The notes beneath the pieces were generated by a model. The model did no database searches. It saw only the letters and a list, made by a program, of their open reading frames with translations, and was not told the DNA's origin. A DNA stretch of 64,000 nucleotides from Batillaria attramentaria (Eukaryota; Mollusca; Gastropoda; Batillariidae): the NCBI GenBank assembly GCA_018292915.2, contig JACVVK020000463.1, positions 352,001-416,000 on the forward strand, written 5' to 3'. Positions 56,103 to 63,561 of the stretch are shown piece after piece (the stretch's first letter is position 1; the number at the start of each line of letters is the position of its first letter). Both the position numbers and the translations under genes were made by a program.

Positions 56103-59100
56103 GTTATGGTAACTGGGTATGAAAAGTACCATAATCATACTTTCTAATAATTTCTCAGTGCAACACAACTAATTCTGTTCCCTGCATGCGTATTACGGTA
56201 TCATATCAAGAACATTTATGTATTGGGCCCATCATTTTATAAAATAATTCTTAAATGGGAGCATTTCTCAGATTTGCAGTCAGAGAATTCCAAAAGACTG
56301 GAGCGACAAAGCTGAAAGAGCGTTTGGAGGGTGGGTGTTTGGGAGTTTAACGCCCTTTTTCGCCACATAAGGGTGATATCAAAGACGGGGCAACGAGAAA
56401 AAAAGGCCAGCACAAACATTTGGCCCCAGGCGACGGGATTCGGACTCGCGACCCGAGCATTAGAAGTCCAACGCTCTACCATTCGGCCACCCGGCTCCCC
56501 CAAAGAGCCTTTGGAAATTTTGAGAAGCCCCTGGGACGATGGGCGGAGCTTTCGCGACGGTTTGACAGGCGACGCGTGACGTCGATAGGTATGATGGAAG
56601 GGTGCCATCAAAGTGACGAAACGCCAAAACAGATTTTTTTTTATAGTGAAGGCGAAAATGAACTGCTACCTAATGGAGTTTTCTCAGAAGTGGTGTTACA
56701 TGCCCTCGCTTACACTGACCTGTGTCTGTTCCACCCCCAGAGTACGAGATGCTGCCGACAGCGCTGATGATGTCGTCGGCGTCATAGTACGTGTTGAGGT
56801 AGAAAATAGGGCTGGCATAGCTGTCGAACCTCAACACCCCCACCCTCACGTTGGACTCTCCGATGTTGAAACTGCCCACAAGCTGCTGTACGAAATGTTT
56901 CAAGGTCTGGAAGTTGGAGCCACCGATGCTGCCAGAGGCGTCCAGCACAAACACGATGTCTGCAACGTCACTACATGTGTCTGCAACACGCAAGTATAGT
57001 GACAAGATGTATGCTCACTGTTTTAGAGATCGCGAAAACCCACTGCAATTCGATGGAAATTTCCATCCCAGAACATGCTGGTGCAGTAACGTCAGTAGAC
57101 TACGTAACCTTGGAAAGATTTCGAACTTGCCAGTAAGTTGAGGAATGGTCTAGATCTGATCTGTTTATGTAAGCAGCCCTGCACAGCGTTCTGGGTTCTT
57201 ATTCTTTCATGAATTTGTTCTCCACGCATCTTCTGTTAATAAAGTATTGGAATTGTATCCTGTTGTATCCCGTGTCTTCTCTGCGAGTGCACCAAGAGAG
57301 CGACATAGCAGGAGTAAAATACAACACTCACAGACCGTTCTGTCCTGTTTTGATAGTGTCAAGCTTCACATCACTTTGACACCTGCAAGTTGTTAAGGAC
57401 CTATATTTGAGATTTGTATGCTTACAGATCCTTCTGTCCTGTTTTGGTGGCGTCAAACATCACACGACTTAGACACCTGCACAGTGACAGCATCTTAAAG
57501 ACTGGCACTGGGTCAATGAAAGGGTCCACGTGGCGCGCCCGACGTGATTATTTGACGTGACGTGTAAGTGATGACTAATGTTTATTTTTTCAAGTGCAAA
57601 AAAAAAATTAATGACTATTTTACATGGTGCATATCATTAACACTAAGATTATTGTAGGTGGTATTCAATTAACAGAAATCTTTATGTTAACTGTAGTGTA
57701 CAGTATTGTATGTGATCCTTTATGTGATGTCGCGTGCATTGTCCGCTTGTTTCTGATGCCCACCACTGTAGGTATGTGTATTAGACACACCCCATCCCAT
57801 CCCATTCCATTATGTATATTTGTATATTTGTACGTAGTATGTATGTATGTATGTATGTATGTATGTATGTATGTATGTATGTATGTATGTATGTATGTAT
57901 GTATGTATGTATGTATGTATGTATGTATGTATGTATGTATAAAACAAAGTTTCATTGATTCAGGTGTTCTCGCCACATCATTGTGCGCCATTCTGTTGGC
58001 TCACTGCCAGCCTGTAAGATGTTGTAACTGTGCAGGTGTCTCAGTTGTGTGATTCTAGCCCCGAACGATCTGTGAGCATATGGGCGGTCGGTGGTCTAGT
58101 GGTTAAGAGACCTGTCACCAATGCGAGAGGTCAGGGGTTCGAGTCCCACTCGGGGCAAAGAATTTTTCCTTCTCGTATGTGGCACCGTTCATTCGGGCCG
58201 ATCGTCGGGGGTTCTCTCCGGGTGCTCCGGCTTCCTCCCCCTCTGCTTTGGAAATGTTCAGCCCACCAAATTTGAAAAATAAATGCAATTCTAAATTCCG
58301 AAATTTAAATAGCTGAGCTGACCCTTAGCACCACGTGATTGTGATGTGTTTATGTCCAGTGTATGAGAGAATGCGTGTGATTCACGTGAGCGTGCGTGTT
58401 GGGTTCAGCTCGCGGCGCTTTGAGCCGATTGATGAAATTGGGTAAAGCGCCTATACAATACTCATTATTATTATTATTATGAATCTGAGATACTGAGCCT
58501 CTAAGACCAAAAATCAAAATTCGCTCTGGCGAAAGTTATTCAAGTCGAATGGGACAATATAATCTTTTTCTTCTATTGAATTTTTTTAGGGTGGAGTTGG
58601 GAAGGGGAAGGGTATGATCTCGCTGTTGTTGTTGCTGTTTTTTTTTTTTTTCTTCCAAAGATAAACTCAACAAACAAAAAAAATCATCGATCTACTGGCT
58701 ATTCTACAGTTACTTCGTGCTACAGAACGTGGACGACTCATTTTCCTTAATAATAATAATAATAACTGAGTATTGTATAGGCACTTTACCCAGTTTCATC
58801 CATCGGCTCAAAGCGCCGCGAACTGAACCCAAAACGCACGCTCACGTGAATCACACGCATTCTCTCACACACTGGACATAAACACATTACAATCACATGG
58901 TGCGAAGGGTCAGCTCAGCTAATTAAACTTCGGAATTTAGAATTGCATTTATTTTTCGAATTTGGTGGGCTGAACATTCCCAAAGCATTTTCCTTCTCTG
59001 TCATGGCCATTTCCCCGACCACTCTACTTACACTGGTATTTGTAGACGAGAGAATCCGACATAACCGCCACTCCAGCATTCTGTGGAGCAGAAAGAACGA

Positions 59101-59925
59101 CAGAAACCAAGTTACTTGCCAAACAACAACAGAAACGAAAGTTTAACGAAACCTACCAGAGCTGTAGTTTCAGATACCATTTGGCACTTTTTTTAAAAAT
59201 CAGCTTTAATCGCCTCACTTCTCTACCACTACCGCTTCTGTCATGCACTGCAGTATTTCAGTCCGTCATCATCATCATCATCCTTCCCACCATCAGCATC
59301 ATCGTCTTTGTCGTCGTCATCCTCCCCACCGTCGTCATCGTCATCTTCTACGTCATGGTCGTCGTCGTCGTCGTCGCCGCCGCCGCCGTCGTCGTGGTCA
59401 CCATCTTCGTCGTCGTCGACATTATTGTCGTCATTATACCATCGTCGTTGCCATCACCATCGTCATCGTGATCATCATCATCATCATAATCATCACAACC
59501 TATTATCATCATTATCAGTGCAACCACCACCACTACTATTCTCTTCCTCCTCCACATCATCATGATTATCATCTCAACTGGTTTTTGTGTGTATGTATGT
59601 ATGTATGTATGTATGTATGTATGTATGTATGTATGTATGTATGTATGTATGTATGTATGTATGCACTAGGAAGAGCTGTGTACTTTAGGAGTAAAGTCGC
59701 AGTAATCATGTATGTGCGAGCATTTGTATGTTTCGATTTTTTGTTGTTTTCCTACGCCCCAGAAGGTGGGAAGTATACTTGACTTGACTTGACTTAGTTT
59801 ATAGTCACGGTGGCCTGCTGAATTACCTCAAATATTTGAGTGGCGTCCCGACCTCCGTAATAAACTGCACTGGCGGGAGATCTTGGGTTGGAGATGGTGT
59901 CATAGTTCTTCAGGTCATTAAACAC

Positions 59926-59997
<72 letters not shown>

Positions 59998-62718
59998 ACA
60001 CAGGTGCATGCGTGCGCGCGTGAAGAACTCAGTACCTCAAACCAAAAATGAAAATACATTTATAACCCCACCCGCGCCCCCGCGGAAGGGAGGGAGAGAG
60101 AGAGAGAGAGGGGGGGGGGGGGAGGGGAGGGGAGGGGGGAGGGTAGAAGCAGAACTGTTTCTTGGGAACTTGGTTAGTTTTTCTGCTGTTTTTAAACTTG
60201 TTGGCAATTTTGTGCATTTCCAGGGCATAATAATACCCAAAACGAAGAAAATAAAAATCCACCGAAACTTGCGGATCCCGTGAGTGACTGAGCTATCGGA
60301 AACCCTTGCTGAAAGTGAAAGAGTTAATATTCTTCCTGGACATTCCTCACACATTAGAAATACCACGTCACAAATACATAAACAAACGCCAGTTACTTCA
60401 AACGGCCGAAAAGAAAGTCCAATTAAGTGACTTAAAACAAGGACCCAAAATTGTTCAATACTTTTCAGGATCCGAACCACCCGTGTTTGACGTTCACGCT
60501 TACACACTGCGTCATTCTCACCTGCCCAGCGGTGATGTCATTTCCGGACTTGAGCAGCAGCACTGATTGGTCGACAGCCAGCAGGTAAGCGGTGGACTGA
60601 GGAGTGGCGCTGACCGTTACCTGGACACTGTCACCCGGCTCTGCTTCTGTGTGGTCCATTTTTACGGTTACCTGGAATTGTAAAGCCTGCTCTTAACTGG
60701 GCACAGCGCGCGAAACACACATGTGCACACCACAGTCGTTGCGCTCGGTGTGTCTACCAACTACAAAACTGAACGCAGCTGTGCTCGGTGACAAACAGAT
60801 TGAAGATGCACTGTCCGCCATGTTTGCGCGCCGAGTGACGTAGTACAGCCAATCAGAATCTGTTGTGGAAACCACCGTCACATTTGTGGCTATTTCAAAT
60901 CCAGGTTGCTGTGATGACGCCACAGCGACGGAATCCCTCAAAATCACAATTGTGTCACAACCTGTTTCGGAGTTACTCGCGTGAGTTGTCTCCCTTGCCT
61001 CAACAAGCATGTGGTTTTCGTTACAGAGCACAGAGTTGGCACGAAAAATGCATGCTTGCGGCGGTTCTACGTACTGACGCGAGAACGACAACTAAAACAG
61101 ACAATAATCTCTGAAACAGGCTGAAATTGAGCCGGTGAATACGAAAGAATTCACCGCTTCTGTGCACACTGTGAAATGAAACGGGGACGTCAAAGTTTTT
61201 CGCAACTGCCCACTTTCCTTGTCACCGAGTATTTTTGGGGTTTTTTTTTTTCCGTCTTAGGTATCACATGTCTTGGCGCAGGCCTTGGCTGTGCGTATGG
61301 TATGCGTACAAGCTGTGATCAAAATATCGTACGTACCTCATTCTCGAAAGCGCCATCTACAGCGAAACTCATGGAGTCCGTGATGACCTCCCCTTCCTGG
61401 CGGACATAGTACAGCACGAGCCTCGCGCTGGGAGCCATGGCGGGCTGCACGGGCAGCGAGAACCGGTATGACGTCACGCCACCCGCCATGACGCTGCCAG
61501 CTGACACGATGGAACCTCGTGACATCACCTGGTCACACCACGTGACACATTTTGTTACGTCAAATATTACAAAGTTTACCTATGTAACCAAAGATCTTAC
61601 GTAAGTTATGTAAGATCATTGACCTAACTCCAGTAGTCCGAGTTCAGTTATTCTATGTTATGCATTTTTCTTTCATTTATAATTATCATGTTCTTTTTTT
61701 TATTTTTAAGCGAGAAAGGCGGTCGTAATCCTTGTAACATTACATAATAAATGTATATCATATTTATGTATATGAAACTTAACAGTCTTTATTTTTGCTT
61801 CTTCAACTCCTCCCCCCCCCCCCCGCTCGCCCCCTCCCCCCCCCTTTTTTTCAAATTGAAGTGGACTGAACACTATTCAGAAAAAAAAAAACATACTTTA
61901 TTAAAAGAGAAACTTGACTTTTCTTGACTATGTAGACATTGCGTCACGTTGCCTGGGCCCGCATGTACAAGTCGAGTTTAGCCCCGGGTTAGAGTCTAAC
62001 CTCGAACTAAACTAGCACTCGGGTCAAATTTTCTGTTGGTTTTTTTTTTTTTTTGTTGAAAATCAGGAAGCGGGTGCATTCCAGCAAGGTGCCCATGCCG
62101 TTTTAGAAGGATTTTCCTCTTTCTTTCTTCGCTTCCTTTTTTTAAAATTTAATTTTGTTTTGGGGTTTCTTTTCTCCTAGTCTGGGTTAGGCCCGTAGCA
62201 GTGGGTAAAATTAACCTCGAGTTTTACATACGAGCCCTGATCGTTTTCACCATCAGGGATTTTGTAAGTTCCAAAGATGGACAACCATTCCTTTACAGCG
62301 GAGTTCAAACCCAAACTTCAGCCGTACGAACGAACAAGACTTATTATAGACCTTTACCTGATACACCAGTTCATCCATGGCTTCTGTGGCCTTGACCTCA
62401 AATTGCACCTGTTGGCCCACCTTCATGAGACAATATTATGTATATGATAATAATACTTATGATAATGATGATGATGATGATATTTTTTCCAGTAAATTCC
62501 TGTGCATCTAGTCAGTTTTACAGGTGTGTCCATCGTTTGTCAAAATTTTATATTAATGCGCGTGAGTGTCGGTGAGTGACTGGCACATTGAGTTTTATTC
62601 AAAGAAATGCACCATACAATTATTATTATTATTATTTGTGAAGCTCATATTCATAACTATATGATACTTATACGCTCTAAGCACTAAAACCATTTAAAGC
62701 ATTAATATTTTTGGTGAG

Positions 62719-62787
<69 letters not shown>

Positions 62788-63506
62788 GGCTTAACGCCGC
62801 GCAAGCAACAAAGACTAATTCGCGGCTAAGTAAAAGTTTGCCTCTGCCAGGTCGTTAAAAGTGTAAAAAGCTATTCAGTAAAACAAGATATATATATATA
62901 AACTGTCAGGTCCAAATGAGATACAGCCGCGAATTAGTCTTTGTGGCTTGCGCGGCTTTAAGCCCTAAAAACTCACTCACTCCAAATGAGATAAACATGT
63001 TCATCAAAAATCTCGAAACTTTTGATGAGGAATAAAGATTATAACACAGTTAAATAATCGATAAAGAAAGGTATGAGGGTGGGAAGGTGGGTGGGTGCTT
63101 CGGAGTCTAACGTCCTTTTCCACCACAAATGGGTGATACCAAAAATGCATGAAGTTTCACATGCACACAAGTGGGTGGTTGGGGGTTTAACGTCCTTTTC
63201 CACCACATGCGGGTGATATCAAAGACTGGGCAACGAGGAAAAACTCAGTGCACAAATATTTTCCGAAGGATGGCAAGGTTTTTGTGTATCTCGAAGTTTC
63301 AGTGAAAGGCGCGGATTCCGAAAGTAGGTGTTCGGGCAAGGGAGATAACTTTTCGGAACATTTAACCCCGTATGTCATCAGGTTCTCCTCAACGACAACG
63401 AAATGAAAGTTTCCGTAACCTAGTACGAGGCCAGAGAAAGTAGGGAGATATATAGCAAAGCACGACAGACAACGATTTGTCGGCGGCAGTCGCCCCCCCC
63501 CCCCTC

Positions 63507-63561
<55 letters not shown>

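Noticed and set aside
54064..56980. VWA exons as a separate nested gene
   Set aside because: All splice phases link them to exons 5 and 9 of the same strand, there is no start or stop codon of their own at the borders, and the order matches a continuous protein.
57624..58052. 142-residue plus-strand frame with YVCM repeats
   Set aside because: Driven by the (ATGT)n microsatellite; no domain.
59243..59782. His/Arg-rich and Ser-rich frames
   Set aside because: Products of degenerate CAT/CGT trinucleotide repeats.
60693..61091. 133-residue minus-strand frame between A2M-like exons 2 and 3
   Set aside because: No similarity to the superfamily; exons 2 and 3 join perfectly without it, so it is intron sequence.
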